Source: Apricaphanius iberus
Taxonomy: Eukaryota; Chordata; Actinopteri; Cyprinodontiformes; Aphaniidae
Length of the DNA stretch: 64,000 nucleotides
Direction of reading: 5' to 3'
NCBI GenBank assembly: GCA_028564705.1
Contig: JAPXFQ010001673.1
Span: 77,501 to 141,500 of the forward strand
The notes beneath the pieces were generated by a model. That model was not told the DNA's origin. It saw only the letters and a program-made list of their open reading frames with translations, and searched no databases. Shown piece after piece: positions 1 through 11,128 of this stretch. Each line of letters opens with the position of its first letter. The first letter of the stretch is position 1. The translations under genes and the position numbers were made by a program.

Positions 1-100
1 CGAATGTAAGTTTAACAGCTCAGATTGGGTCACCACTCAATCAAAAAAAATCTCTGCTTTTATTTTGTCGCTAACGTCCCAGACCCACCCGGGGCATTTA

Positions 101-664
101 AAGCTTGGTTTATGCTTGCTGCGTCCGCGAGGTCCGCACGGCTCCACGCGGCCAAATTACGTCATTTTAGCAAACACGCCTCTCCGCGCGGCCCCCTCCC
201 GCCCCAAAATTTCCGCGCCGCGCACCTAGGAAAATTTGTAACTACGCGTCGGTCCCGCGCGGAAAAACATGGCGGACTGGCAAGAGCTCATATTGCCGGA
301 GGTTCGTAAATAGACATCTTTATGATTCGGCCGATAGAGATCACTGTGATCAACTGTGTTTTAATGGAAGAGAGGACGGTCTCCTTTTTTCGTCATTTTT
401 CCTAATAAATAGCATAAAAGTTCTGCTTTGTTTAAGCTCACGGGTATCACTATCTTGTAAACAACAGTGATTACTACTTCTACTATAGTGTAGTGTTGAA
501 TGTATGCTGTAGAGCCCTATGCCGCCCCCTATAGTCGTCAAGAATATTATCTCTCAGCAGGGACAAGCCGCAAAAAGTATAAACGCTGCAAGAAGGCGTC
601 TCGGCCGGTTCCGCACGTCTCGTTTCCGCGCGGAATGTTCATGCGGCAAGCATAAACCAAGCTT
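101..664. mobile_element. Harbinger-like MITE with inverted ends
   Basis: The left end (AAGCTTGGTTTATGCTTG at 101) recurs inverted at the right end (CAAGCATAAACCAAGCTT ending at 664), and the GC-rich blocks beside both ends (CGCGCGG-type) also partly mirror each other. Near 270 there is an ATG opening a 14-codon frame (MADWQELILPEVRK then stop), which resembles the first codons of a transposon-encoded protein. The interior holds no transposase. I read this as a non-autonomous DNA transposon that kept the promoter/5' end of its parent. The superfamily assignment is an inference from style of ends; the target duplication is not clear. Confidence 0.55.
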
Positions 665-1160
665 TAGCCCCCTCGTCATTAACCTCCTGTGGGGAATAGT
701 CGTAGGAATAGTCGTTCAATCTTTCTAAAAACTCACAGCTGTCTGTAAGGAGAGATGCTGAGAAATTGCGTTTTTCTCACTTCGGTCACAGCACAGTATT
801 GTATCTGTTAAGGTTGACGCTGTTACTTTAGTTTCCAAAATCCCGCGCAGCAAAGGTACGCAGCCAAAATAAAAAGGAAACTAAACTTGAGGTTGGTCGA
901 AACAGTTTGAATCCCATAACTAAGCGGATGCAAAAAGTACTTGAAACTACATGTCCTGTCATTCACATTAAGACGTCTGCTCTCCTGAAAACCTTCCCAT
1001 CGTTGCTGCTGTCTGTGCATAACTGTTTACAGGTGATCGTTTTATCATCAAACATACAGGAATCACATAGGTGACCTATTTATGATTCAGAACAGCAAAT
1101 TTCACCAAAAGGTGAGGGTCTGTCATCTCAGTCAGGAAAAGGCTCTGCTCAACGCAGTTA
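665..1160. other. No feature recognised
   Basis: Sequence between two related MITE copies. Only short frames of no recognisable product; no repeat that I can name. Confidence 0.5.
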
Positions 1161-1516
1161 AGCTTGGTTTATGTTTGCCGCGTCCGCGAGGTCCGCACGG
1201 CTCCACACTTCTCCGCGCGGCCTCCTCCCGCCCCAATATTTTCGCGCCGCGCACCTAGGAAAATTTGTAACTACGCGGATGGTCCCGCGCGGAAAAACAT
1301 GGCGGACTGGCAAGAGCTCATATTTCTCAGTCAAAGCGGCAGGAGGCAGGATTATAGAGAAACGAGTTGTTTTACTTCGTGGTCCAACATTAATTACAGG
1401 ATACAAGTTAAATTTCAGGACAAATTAGTACTATATAACACCAACGGTAACATTTCATCATATATATCTTAATCGTAGAAGTTGAAAGCTGTAAAATACC
1501 ATGATATAGTCCCTTT
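1161..1516. repeat. Second partial copy of the 101-664 MITE, followed by another transposon end
   Basis: Positions 1161-1327 repeat 102-290 closely (AGCTTGGTTTATG, GTCCGCACGGCTCCAC, GGCGGACTGGCAAGAGCTC), with a short deletion in the GC-rich part, and then diverge abruptly. At 1485-1516 lies CTGTAAAATACCATGATATAGTCCC, an end motif that also occurs at 36135-36165, so a second transposon family terminates here. No coding capacity. Confidence 0.55.
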
Positions 1517-1849
1517 AATCTCCATTTTAGGTAAAACATTTACGTTTTGTATTGACATTTTTAGTAATTATATAAATATTTCTGCATCGTGGTCACTTTT
1601 TGCAGAACATCATTATTTTATTTGATCTGTTATTACTAAAGTCGAAGGAAAATATACAACAAAAAGGGGACTGTACTAGTTTGTTTAGACAGACAAAGCA
1701 GCAGTTTAAGTTATTTCACTTCATGTTTTGGCACTGGAAACAAAAAAGAACTTTTAAAAATGTATGATTGATAATATATACTTGTGTGGTTCAAAATTGT
1801 ATTTGATCCACTTCTTCGATGAATTCATCGTTGAGCATATATGTACAAA
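1517..1849. other. No feature recognised
   Basis: AT-rich sequence without a recognisable gene or repeat. Confidence 0.45.
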
Positions 1850-2200
1850 GACATCTCTCTCTCAGTGGGTCCTCTACCAGACGCCTGGAAGCTTCAGGGT
1901 TCTCCTCAGTATTTTAGCTGTCTCCAGCACTGCACTCCTCTGCGCTGAGATGTCAGACGTTTCTCAGGTATTTGTTGCAGCCACTTCTCCAGTGTGGAGG
2001 TCGCTACCTTTGCTCCTGCTCCAATGATAGATACAAGTTCTTCACCTGCCATGTTTTTTCTGGCTGTTCTGAGCCCTTCCTGATTTTTAAGTTTCTCATG
2101 TTCCCCTTTTCCTGAGGTTTCCATCATTTGGAATGGTAACATCGATCAGCTGTACTCTGCTGCTGATCAATGGTCACAATATTTGCCTGGTTGGCAGTTA
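1850..2200 (-). pseudogene. R2-like LINE, C-terminal fragment
   Basis: On the minus strand a decayed frame reads GAGAKVATSTLEKWLQQIP and, after a frame change, AKILRRTLKLPGVW followed by stops. The pairing of a Gly-Ala block, 'EWLQQIP' and 'TAKILRRTLKLPG' is the C-terminal signature I know from R2-like fish LINE polyproteins. Only about 110 codons survive, with at least one frameshift and stops, so it cannot make protein. The clade name is from memory of the motif and is the weak part of the call. Confidence 0.45.
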
Positions 2201-2439
2201 TTTGTTTGTTCTCCATCACCTTGGGAGGTGAAGCCACTTTAACCTAGGGGTCTGCAGTCCGTATTTCGCACAGATGTTTCAGTGCACTACATCAGGCGCT
2301 TTGTTATGCTGTGCTTTGTATCCCTTTCCTATGAATGTGTTCAGCTCAGCTGGGAGCTGCCGGATTGTTTCTGGGGACTTTTTGCATGGCCTTTACCTGG
2401 GATCTGCCTGGTTTGGTAGATCTGGGCTTCAACACTTAT

Positions 2440-2885
2440 ATCCATCTTTTATTTATTGATTTTAGTTCTGCTTTAAATACACTTCAACCTTATTAATCGT
2501 TAGTAAATGAGTTCATTAATAAATGCTTCCATTCATTTTTAATATGTACAACTCAGAATGTAATCAACACAGCACAGGCGTACCTCAGGGCTGCGTGAGT
2601 TCACAGGCCCTCATTGGTAAATGGACTGAACTTATATAGCGCTTTTCTAGTCGTACTGACGACTCAAAGCGCTTTACATTCACACACCGATAGCCAACAT
2701 GGCTCGGTAGGACAGGTTAGAATTTGTGGCTTTAAGTGCCTTGCAAATCGACATGTGACTGGGGGAAGCTGGAATCGAACCTACAACGCTCCGATTGCAA
2801 ACTCTACCACTGAGCCACAGTCCCTTTTGTGTCTTTGATGATACTGCCATTTTGAGTCAGTTATACAAGGACAGTGTTTTTTGAA
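2440..2885 (+). pseudogene. Rex1-type LINE reverse transcriptase remnants, split by a SINE
   Basis: At 2451-2600 a plus-strand frame gives IDFSSALNTLQPY and, after a stop and frame change, STGVPQGCV, matching reverse transcriptase motifs around the first catalytic Asp region and the PQG block. At 2833 the text resumes with FDDTAILSQLYKDS, which corresponds to the YADDTA catalytic box (Tyr-Ala replaced by Phe). A SINE lies between the two pieces. The IDFSSAFNTIQP style is that of Rex1/Babar-type fish elements. Stops, missing segments and the altered catalytic box make it a dead fragment. Confidence 0.6.
2616..2825 (-). mobile_element. tRNA-headed SINE
   Basis: Read on the minus strand, the head contains TGGCTCAGTGGTAGAG, an RNA polymerase III A box, and 45 bases on GGTTCGATTCC, a B box, spaced as in a tRNA. 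The body then runs to AAAGCGCTTT and ends in GCGCTATATAAGTTCAG-like sequence shared with many fish repeats. No coding capacity is expected. It lies inside the Rex1-type fragment and so is younger than that insertion. Confidence 0.7.
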
Positions 2886-2889
2886 GAAG

Positions 2890-4380
2890 TGAAATTCAAA
2901 ACATTTGTTTTTGTCTTTTTATTTGATGTACCATTTTTTATTTTATGCTACGTTTTCACTCATATTTAGGAATATTGACTGATCATGATTAATTCACAGC
3001 TAACCTTTTATTAGTTAGATAAAAAAATTTAATCATTTAACAGCCCAAGTAATTGTTTATTGATTTTGATATCAATTTATGCAAATGTCTTACTGAGATT
3101 TCTTTTTATTTTTTAATTAGTAAATTTGCTTTTTAGATGTAAATGTGTTCTTGAAATGTAATTTTGAATTTTTATGTGTTTTTCCGTTCTCAGTCACCGA
3201 AATTATTATAAGACCAACAACCGATTAAAAAAAGAAATACTTTCACCCACACAATCATTCTGAAGACTGCGTACGTGAACATCTCCAGCAGACGGTATCT
3301 CAGACCTTCCATAAAAAGGGTAAAACAGCAAGAGCCTGTCTGTCCACAGTGTTGTATGAAAGCATTATGAAAAACTGAGAGGAAAGAAAAAGTGCGGCTT
3401 AATCGACATTGAAATTTTACTGTTTCATTAGCTGTAACCTGTGAATACAAAAATAAATAAATATTCAACATTTCACTGTAATGACTGCAAAAGTTTCACT
3501 TTTAAAAACTGCAATACTGATATAACTTAACATTAAAGGGTTACTGCATTTGTGTGTATTACATTAAGAAATGGAACTTCCTAGGGCGATCTGAAGCTTG
3601 TTACACTGTGTGTCTTTGTGAGGTATGTAGGTAGGTATTTTAACTAGGAAATCTGATGGACACACAAAAGACAGGCACTGATGAAACCAATATACTTCAA
3701 TCTAAGGCTGACATTTTGGGGTATTTTTCACTTTGAAATGCTTCTTGGATTTAAGTTTGAGTTTAGTTGGTGAAATCACTTAAGTTTCCCTCCGGTTTAA
3801 ATTCAGAACCAGCATAGAAGTGCTTAATTTCACTTTTGCATCATTCCTAAAATGAAAATAACATTCTTTCTTACTTACATTTGCAATAGAATCATCAAAG
3901 TAACGTTCCAGTGCTAAATCATCCATGATCCTCCACCATATGACCTGATTAAGATGTCAGGACTGTTTCGGCACATTGAGAACCACACAGCTGCAACAAA
4001 TCATGCACTCAGAACCTTTTCCCTGCAGAAGCTGTCCTTTACTCTGCTTCCTGACACTCACAGTCACCTTGCTGACAGATTAACAGACACCCTCAGGTTT
4101 TTTTACTCTGAACTTGATGTACACCTTCTACTTTACATTATTTACAGGGTATAGTAAGATGTTGTCTTTTTTTAGCAAAATGACAAATCTGTATTATTTT
4201 TATTGTAATATATTAACACAAAGAGTAAAACTGTGTTAAAAAAAATGGCAGCAGCAGTGGTGGCAGTATGGTCCTCATAGCCAGACAAACATCTTAATGA
4301 GAGGCCTGAAGCAGACTTATATTTATTAGGGAGGTTCAGTGTTCAGAATGGATAAAAAGTTGCAAGTACTGTATCAGCAC
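2890..4380. other. No gene recognised, AT-rich
   Basis: About 1.5 kb of AT-rich sequence. Frames at 3190-3471 (minus) and 3954-4154 (plus) are short, have no domain that I recognise and are probably chance. No repeat that I can name. Confidence 0.5.
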
Positions 4381-4472
4381 AGGGGCCTATTGCACAAAAG
4401 TAGGATCAAACCATTCAGGATGAATGACTGAGCCGAGCTCATCCATCCATCCATCCATCCATCTTCCTCCGC

Positions 4473-7400
4473 TTATCCGGGGTCGGGTCGCGGGGGCAGT
4501 AGCCTAAGCAAGGAGACCCAGACTTGCCTCTCCCCGGCCACTTGGGCCAGCTCCTCGGGAGGAATCCCGAGGCGTTCCCAGGCCAGCTGGGAGACATAAT
4601 CTCTCCAACGGGTCCTGGGTCTTCCCCTGGGTCTCCTCCCGGTGGGACATGCCCGGAACACCTCACCAGGGAGGCGTCCAGGAGGCATCCTGACTAGATG
4701 CCCGAGCCACCTCAACTGGCTCCTCTCGATGTGGAGGAGCAGCGGCTCTACTCTGAGCTCCCTCCGGATGACCGAGCTTCTCACCCTATCTCTAAGGGAG
4801 AGCCCAGCCACCCTACGGAGGAAACTCATTTCAGCCGCCTGTATCCGCGATCTCGTTCTTTCGGTCACCACCCAGCGTTCGTGACCATAGATGAGGGTAG
4901 GAACGTAGATCGACCGGTAAATCGAGAGCTTCGCCTTTCGACTCAGCTCTCTCTTCACCACGACAGACCGGTACAGCGCCCGCATGACTGCAGACGCCCT
5001 ACCAATCCGTCCATCGATCTCCCGCTCCATTTTTCCCTCATTCGTGAACAAGACCCCCAGATACCTAAACTCCTCCACTTGAGGAAGGACCTCATCCCCA
5101 ACCCGAAGAGAGCACCCTACCCTTTTCCGACTCAAGACCATGGTCTCGGATTTGGAGGTGCTGATCCTCATCCCAGCCGCTTCACACTCGGCTGCGAACC
5201 GCTCCAACGAGAGCTGTAGATCACGTTCAGACGAAGCCAACAAGACCACATCATCTGCGAAAAGCAGAGACCCGATCCTGAGGTCACCAAAACGGATCCC
5301 CTCAACACCTTGGCTGCACCTAGAAATCCTGTCCATAAACGTTATGAACAGGATCGGTGATAAAGGGCAACCTTGGCGGAGTCCAACTCTCACTGGAAAC
5401 GAGTCCGACTTACTGCCGGCAATGCGAACCAGACTCTGACACCGGTCATATAGGGACCTAACAGCCCGTATCAGAGGGCCTGGTACCCCATACTCCCGGA
5501 GTACCCCCCACAGGACACCCCGAGGGACACGGTCGAACGCCTTCTCCAAGTCCACAAAGCACATGTAGACTGGTTGGGCGAACTCCCACGCACCCTCCAG
5601 GACCCTGCCGAGGGTGTAGAGCTGGTCCAGTGTTCCACGGCCAGGACGAAAACCGCATTGTTCCTCCTGGATCCGAGGTTCGACTATCCGTCGTACCCTC
5701 CTCTCCAGAACCCCTGAATAGACCTTACCAGGGAGGCTCAGAAGTGTGATCCCCCTGTAGTTGGAACACACTCTGTGGTCCCCCTTTTTAAAGAGGGGGA
5801 CCACCACCCCGGTCTGCCAATCCAAGGGAACTGCCCCCGATGTCCACGCAATATTGCAGAGCCGCGTCAACCAACACAGCCCTACAACATCCAGAGCCTT
5901 GAGGAACTCCGGCCGAATCTCATCCACCCCCGGAGCCTTACCACCGAGGAGCTTTTTAACAACCTCGGCGACTTCAGCCCCAGAGATTGGAGAGTCCGTC
6001 CCAGAGTCCCCAGACTCTGCTTCCAAACAGGAAGGCGTGTCGGTGGGATTGAGGAGGTCTTCGAAGTATTCCATCCACCGACCCAAAACGTCCCGCGTTG
6101 AGGTCAGCAGCACACCGCCCCCACTGTAAACAGTGTTGGTGGCAGACCGCTTCCCCCCCCTGAGACGCCGGATGGTGGACCAGAATCGCTTCGAAGCCAT
6201 ACGGAAGTCTTTCTCCATGGTCTCTCCAAACTCCTCCCACGCCCGAGTTTTTGCCTCAGCGACCATCCGAGCCGCACTCCGCTTGGCCTGCCGGTACCTA
6301 TCAGCTGCTTCCGGAGTCCCACAGGCCAAGAAGGCCCGATAGGACTCCTTCTTCAGCTTGACAGCATCCCTCACCGCCGGTGTCCACCAGCGGGTTCGAG
6401 GGTTGCCGCCACGACAGGCACCAACTACCTTGCGGCCACAACTACGGTCAGCCGCTTCGACAATGGAGGCACGGAACATGGCCCATTCGGACTCAATGTC
6501 CCCCGCCTCCCCCGGGACGTGTTTGAAGTCCTGTCGGAGGTGAGAGTTGAAACCCCTTCTGACAGGAGACTCCGCCAGACGTTCCCAGCAGACCCTCACA
6601 ACACGTTTGGGCCTACCAGGTCTGTCCGGCGTCTTCCCCCACCACCGGAGCCAACTCACCACCAGGTAGTGGTCGGTGGATAGCTCCGCCCCTCTCTTCA
6701 CCCGAGTGTCCAAAACATGCGGCCGCAGGTCAGATGAAACGACAACCAGGTCGATCATCGAGCCGCGGCCTAGGGTGTCCTGGTGCCAAGTGCACACATG
6801 AACACCCTTATGCTTGAACATGGTGTTCGTTATGGACAATCCATGACGAGCACAGAAGTCCAACAACAAAACACCGCTCGGGTTCAGATCGGGGGGGCCA
6901 TACCGCCCAACCACGCCTCTCCAGGTCTCACTGTCATTGCCAACGTGAGCGTTGAAGTCTCCCAGGAGAATGAGGGAGTCTCCAGAAGGAGCACTCTCCA
7001 GCACCCCCTCCAAGGACTCCAAGAAGGGTGGGTAGTCTGATCTACTGTTCGGTGCATAAGCACAAACAATAGTCAGCACCCGTCCCCCCACCCGTAGGCG
7101 GAGGGAGGCTACCCTCTCACTCACCGGGGTAAACCCCAACGTACAGGCGCCGAGATGGGGGGCAACAAGTATGCCCACCCCAGCTCGGCGCCTCTCACCG
7201 GGAGCAACTCCAGAGTGGAAGAGAGTCCAACCCCTCTCGAGGAGACGGGTTCCAGAGCCAGAGCCATGCGTCGAGGCAAGGCCGACGATGTCCAGTCGGA
7301 ACCTCTCAGCCTCGCACACCAGCTCCGGCTCCTTCCCCACCAGAGAGGTGACGTTCCACGTCCCAAGAGCCAGCTTCTGCAGCCGAGGATCGGACCGCCA

Positions 7401-7652
7401 AGGTCCCCGCCTTCGGCCACCGCCCGTCTTGCACGGCACCCGACCCCTATGGCCCCTCCCACAGGTGGTGAGCTCATGGGAAGGGGGGCCCATGTTTCCT
7501 CTTCGGGCTAAGCCCGGCCGGGCCCCATGGAAAAAGGCCCGGCCACCAGGCGCTCGCCAACGTGCCCCACCTCCAGGCCTGGCTCCAGAGTGGGGCCCCG
7601 GTGACCCGCGTCCGGGCGAGGGAACACTAGATCCATATATTTTATTCATCAT
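4473..7652 (-). CDS. Rex3 endonuclease/reverse transcriptase polyprotein
   Basis: A single open frame of about 1060 codons copies the element's RNA into a nicked target. In order: a Pro/Gly/Arg-rich N-terminus; an APE-type endonuclease from about residue 100 ([42 protein letters not shown]); a reverse transcriptase from about 580 ([52 protein letters not shown], catalytic FADDVVLL near 800); and a C-terminal part with [11 protein letters not shown] and [13 protein letters not shown]. The start is the first ATG at 7652; the frame is open to 7688, where an in-frame TAG (7689-7691) separates it from further open codons. No internal stop or frameshift is seen. Endonuclease position '[11 protein letters not shown]' lacks the usual catalytic-Glu 'QET' form; this seems normal for Rex3, but I could not check it. 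Confidence 0.9.
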   Translation of the reverse strand: MMNKIYGSSVPSPGRGSPGPHSGARPGGGARWRAPGGRAFFHGARPGLARRGNMGPPSHELTTCGRGHRGRVPCKTGGGRRRGPWRSDPRLQKLALGTWNVTSLVGKEPELVCEAERFRLDIVGLASTHGSGSGTRLLERGWTLFHSGVAPGERRRAGVGILVAPHLGACTLGFTPVSERVASLRLRVGGRVLTIVCAYAPNSRSDYPPFLESLEGVLESAPSGDSLILLGDFNAHVGNDSETWRGVVGRYGPPDLNPSGVLLLDFCARHGLSITNTMFKHKGVHVCTWHQDTLGRGSMIDLVVVSSDLRPHVLDTRVKRGAELSTDHYLVVSWLRWWGKTPDRPGRPKRVVRVCWERLAESPVRRGFNSHLRQDFKHVPGEAGDIESEWAMFRASIVEAADRSCGRKVVGACRGGNPRTRWWTPAVRDAVKLKKESYRAFLACGTPEAADRYRQAKRSAARMVAEAKTRAWEEFGETMEKDFRMASKRFWSTIRRLRGGKRSATNTVYSGGGVLLTSTRDVLGRWMEYFEDLLNPTDTPSCLEAESGDSGTDSPISGAEVAEVVKKLLGGKAPGVDEIRPEFLKALDVVGLCWLTRLCNIAWTSGAVPLDWQTGVVVPLFKKGDHRVCSNYRGITLLSLPGKVYSGVLERRVRRIVEPRIQEEQCGFRPGRGTLDQLYTLGRVLEGAWEFAQPVYMCFVDLEKAFDRVPRGVLWGVLREYGVPGPLIRAVRSLYDRCQSLVRIAGSKSDSFPVRVGLRQGCPLSPILFITFMDRISRCSQGVEGIRFGDLRIGSLLFADDVVLLASSERDLQLSLERFAAECEAAGMRISTSKSETMVLSRKRVGCSLRVGDEVLPQVEEFRYLGVLFTNEGKMEREIDGRIGRASAVMRALYRSVVVKRELSRKAKLSIYRSIYVPTLIYGHERWVVTERTRSRIQAAEMSFLRRVAGLSLRDRVRSSVIRRELRVEPLLLHIERSQLRWLGHLVRMPPGRLPGEVFRACPTGRRPRGRPRTRWRDYVSQLAWERLGIPPEELAQVAGERQVWVSLLRLLPPRPDPG

Positions 7653-7789
7653 AGGGGTCGTCGGGCTGCGCTTTGTCTGATCCCTCACCTAGGACCAGTT
7701 TGCCATGGGTGACCCTACCAGGGGCATAAAGCCCCAGACAACATAGCTCCCAGGATCATTGGGACACTCAAACCCCTCCACCGCGATAA

Positions 7790-7816
7790 GGTGGCAGCCA
7801 GGGAGGGGCTGCCACC
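7790..7816. repeat. Perfect hairpin in Rex3 5' region
   Basis: GGTGGCAGCC at 7790-7799 pairs exactly with GGCTGCCACC at 7807-7816 across a 7-base loop. It lies upstream of the main Rex3 frame on the transcribed strand, so it would form in the 5' part of the element RNA. Its role is unknown. Confidence 0.8.
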
Positions 7817-7989
7817 TCTTGTTCTTGTTTGAACCTGAAACAAGAGCATCCAGTGTTAAATGGTTGCACAAAGATCAAGCCGGGATTAGCAGACAAGGAT
7901 TCATCAAGCCAGGTGTAACCTATCCTGGATAAGTTCACGCTCACGACTCCCTCAACCAGAAACCACCACAGATCACTGATTCACAATGA

Positions 7990-8160
7990 CAACCAGAGGG
8001 TATATCTTACAGAGGCAGAAATCCTCCCAAAGGCATACAAGGAGGTGAAAGAAATTAATAAAAAGAAAGACAACACCAGAACAGTGATTAAGCAAAAAGA
8101 AAAAATGTGGCAAAGTATTGATGATTACCTGAATGCGTCAGGGTACAGTACAATTAAACA
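7990..8160 (+). pseudogene. Myb/SANT-like exon of a Harbinger-type element, relic
   Basis: The plus strand reads ILTEAEILPKAYKEVKEINK and continues with KQKEKMWQSIDDYLNASG. This matches the pattern of the Myb-like protein of PIF/Harbinger elements: a leading Glu-rich helix, 'EEVKEIIxKK', 'KExxWxxIADxLNA'. The protein would bind element ends and bring the transposase to DNA. No ATG-to-stop gene survives: the upstream part is cut and the downstream helix, normally with KRTWQQ, is not readable. It is followed at once by the L1 tail. Confidence 0.5.
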
Positions 8161-8232
8161 CTCACTCACAGTTGCAATCCATAGGGTTAATTCACATCTC
8201 CAAAAGCACAGTTGTATGCTGATTATGAATAT

Positions 8233-10700
8233 TTTTTAATTTTTTAAAACTTTTTATTTTTTTAAGTTTGACATTGTACATCTTACTTTAGCAACCCTGA
8301 CATTGAACAACACACACACACACACACACAAAACTTAAATAAAGGTACATCACTTCATTTCATCGCTGAAATTCCTTTCATTTTTCTTTTTTTCTTTCCT
8401 TCCCTTCCCTTCCGCCCTCCTTCCCCTCTTTCCTCCCCCATTCCCCCTCTTTCTTTCCCACTTTTCCCCCCACTTTACATGCACCATTTCCATAATTTCA
8501 TAGCAAAAATTCATATTGGCATTGGAGTAAACAGCCTAAAAAACAGGACAAAACAAAGAAAAGAAAAGAAAGGGAGACCACCATTGCATCACCTAGCTAG
8601 GTACTGTTTGACACATTCCCATCTGTCCTGGAAGCGATCAACCTTCATTTGTAATATGGACGTCATCTTTTCCAATTCGTATATTTGTTTAATTCTCTGC
8701 TTCCATTCTTTTATAGATGGAGGGTTTACCTATTTCCATTTTACAGTTATGGTTTTCTTTGTTGCCAATAATAAGATACGGACAATATATCTTTGATCCA
8801 GGTTTAATGCTTCACTTGATGTAGCCCCGAAAAGATAGAATAGGGAGTGTGAGGGTATCTCCCTTCCCAAGATCTTTTCCAGCTCCTCCTTTATCTTTCT
8901 CCAATAGATGAGAATAACAGGGCAGTCCCAGAATATATGGAAGTGGTCCCCCACCTCCCCACAATTCCTCCAACAAAGTGGAGACACCGCATCTTTTATG
9001 AACCCCGATACAACAAGAGGGTTGCGAAAATATCCAGTTTTTACCTGCCAGTCAAATTCCTTCCACATTTGGCTATTAATCCCATTGTGAGTTTGCCTGC
9101 ATATATCCTCCCACTGCTCATCTTCAAGTAACACATTTAATTTTAATTCCCATTTCTCTTTTATATATTCCGTGTTCTGAGAGCAATCATAAAAAATATG
9201 TAAAATATATATAAATTAGTAACGTAGCCTTTAGCTTGGTATTTTTTTCCTATGCGTGCGATAAAGTATTGTTCAATTGCATTAGGTTGTTTATATAACC
9301 TTTCTTTTTCTTTATGGTTCGTAATATAATGCCTTATCTAAAAATATTTATACATGTCGTTTAAGGGAAGGTCCAATTTTTCCCTAATCTGAGAGAATGT
9401 TTTGAGGTCCGTCTCTTCAAACAATTGGTCAAGAATAATAAGCCCTTTATTTTCCCATTTTTTGAACCCTGGATCCCATTTGGATGGGGGGAACCCAATA
9501 CCTTCCAGTATTGGCATGGCCCGGGATATGGAGCCATTGTCATTCAAAATTTTTTCTGTTTCCCTCCAGACCCTCAAAGTTTGTTTTATAAATATGTTAT
9601 CTATTATTAAATTTCTAATCTCTTTGGAGTTAAGAAATGGTAGAACTGACAGTTCTATGCCTTTAGTTTCACCATGTTCTATCTGATTCCATATTAGATC
9701 TTTGTCCCTCTCCAACCATTGAACTATTGCTGTTAATTGAGCTGCCCAGTAAAAGTATTTGAAATTGGGTAATTCCAGTCCCCCCTTCTCCTTTGGCAGC
9801 TGAAGTCTTTTGAGTCTTACTCTTGGTTTTTTATGTTGCCATATAAATTGGGAGAGCATTTTGTTCAGTGTCTTAAATACGGAGGCAGGAATTCTTATAA
9901 GCAGGGCTTGGAACAAGAAAAGTAAGCGGAAGCACACTCATCTTAACAGTCTCAATCCTGTCAAATAAAGGTAAAGGGAGAATTTTCCATCGAATCAGGT
10001 CGTCCTGAACTTGTTTTATTAATCTGGTGTAATTGGCCACGAACAGAGCTGTAGGACGGGGTGTCAGCACTATCCCTAGGTATCTAAACCCTGCATTAGA
10101 CCAATGAAAGGATATCATTTTATTTAGTTCTGTTGGCCAGTCCCCAGCAACCATCATTGCTTCTGATTTATTTTATATCCTAAAATTTCTGCATATATAT
10201 CCAGGTTATGGAGCAGTTCTGGTATTGATGTTTTTGGATTTTTTTATAAAAAGCAGAATATCATCTGCAAATCAAGTTATTTTATGGACCGTCCCTTCGC
10301 CATCCCTTATTCCTTGAATAAACTTATTATGGCTTCTGCCAGTGGCTCGATACTCAAGGCAAAAAGTATAGGTGATAACGAATCGCCCTACCTCACCCCT
10401 CGTTCTACCTTAAAAATTTTTGAACAATAACCATTAATTCTTACTGTTGATTTTGGATTTTTCTATAAAACAATAAACCAGTCTACAAACTTTTTCCCAA
10501 GACCCATTTCTAAAAGATTATATTTTTAAAAAGTCCAGTCTACTCGGTCGAAAGCTGTCTCTGCATCCAAGCTCAAGAGCATGGAGGTCTGCTCATCTTT
10601 CATTATTGTTGACTGTAGGTTCGAGGCTCTCCTCACGTTATTTGTGCCTTGGCCACCTTGACATTTTAATTGAAATAGATTGCAAAAAAGAGTGAAACTG
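8233..10700 (-). pseudogene. L1-type LINE, 5'-truncated and decayed
   Basis: On the minus strand, pieces of one L1-like ORF2 appear in order. At 10526-10640 NNVRRASN and SLDAETAFDRVDW mark the reverse transcriptase. At 9873-10157 FRYLGIVLTPRP and LIRWKILPLPLFDRIETVKM mark the post-RT region. At 9338-9937 come FIWQHKKPRVRLKRLQLPKE, GGLELPNFKYFYWAAQL and WDPGFKKWENKG. At 8730-9134 come WKEFDWQVKTGYFRNPLVVS, CWRNCGEVGDHFHIFWDCPV and YFLFGA-like text at the C-terminus. The T-rich run near 8230-8265 is the poly(A) tail. Frameshifts at about 9135-9340, 9940 and 10160-10520 break the frame, and the endonuclease half is missing, as expected for 5' truncation. Confidence 0.85.
8311..8330. repeat. (CA)10 microsatellite
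   Basis: Ten CA units in the 3' untranslated part of the L1 fragment, followed by a pyrimidine-rich stretch (8380-8470). Confidence 0.9.
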
Positions 10701-11054
10701 TGTAAATGAAAATCCATCAGACTACCAGACTTGACTACCAGAATACCTGTTAGTGAAGTCTAAACTAAAGTAACGTATCATAGCAGTTTAAGTACCGAGT
10801 ACTATTCCATGAAATGCCCCACAGCTTCATTTGAACAACTCTCCTCCTCCTCATCATCAAGCTGGGATCACAGATTGATTTCAACATTTTCATAAAGGCA
10901 AGTAAAACAGTTGTGTTGGGTAAGTGAGGTTACTCAATGTCTGTTTTTGGACGATACAAAGTTGCCATCTCCCTAACCTCTGCTAAACATTGTGAGCACT
11001 TTGGAGTTAATCAGTGAATCAATAATCTTTTAATCAGTTAACAGTTAATCATTT
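10701..11054. other. No feature recognised
   Basis: Sequence between the broken 5' end of the L1 and the inverted-repeat flank of the Tc1. Nothing recognisable. Confidence 0.5.
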
Positions 11055-11128
11055 TCAGTTCATCAGAACGTTAAGAAATGTTGGTTATTTCATCAATATG
11101 TCACTAGTTTAAACCAAACTTGTTCATA

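Larger units (their letters stand above)
4441..7865 (-). mobile_element. Rex3: Rex3 (RTE clade) retrotransposon, nearly full length
   Basis: A minus-strand LINE ends in tandem GATG units (ATCC on the plus strand from 4441), the tail typical of Rex3. The sequence at 5357 (CGGTGATAAAGGGCAACCTTG) and at 5802 (ACCACCACCCCGGTCTGCCA) match the sites used for the classical Rex3 PCR primers, which fixes the family. The 3' untranslated part is only about 30 bases. The 5' part includes a perfect 10-bp hairpin and about 170 bases upstream of the main frame. The 5' boundary is approximate and I could not settle a target duplication. Confidence 0.9.
4381..8232 (+). mobile_element. Old Harbinger-type relic interrupted by Rex3
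   Basis: The sequence ending at 4440 (GGGGCCTATTGCACAAAAGTAGGATC onward) resembles the ends of non-autonomous fish DNA transposons, and the matching interior resumes after Rex3 at about 7866 with GGGATTAGCAGACAAGG and CTATCCTGGATAAGTTC. A Myb-like exon follows at about 8000-8150. The right end is lost where the L1 begins. The superfamily call rests on that exon. Rex3 and L1 both post-date it. Confidence 0.4.

Noticed and set aside
4441..4463. ATCC tract as an independent microsatellite
   Set aside because: It is the 3' tail of the Rex3 element.
6133..7680. Long plus-strand frames opposite Rex3
   Set aside because: They are GC-driven shadows of the Rex3 coding strand.
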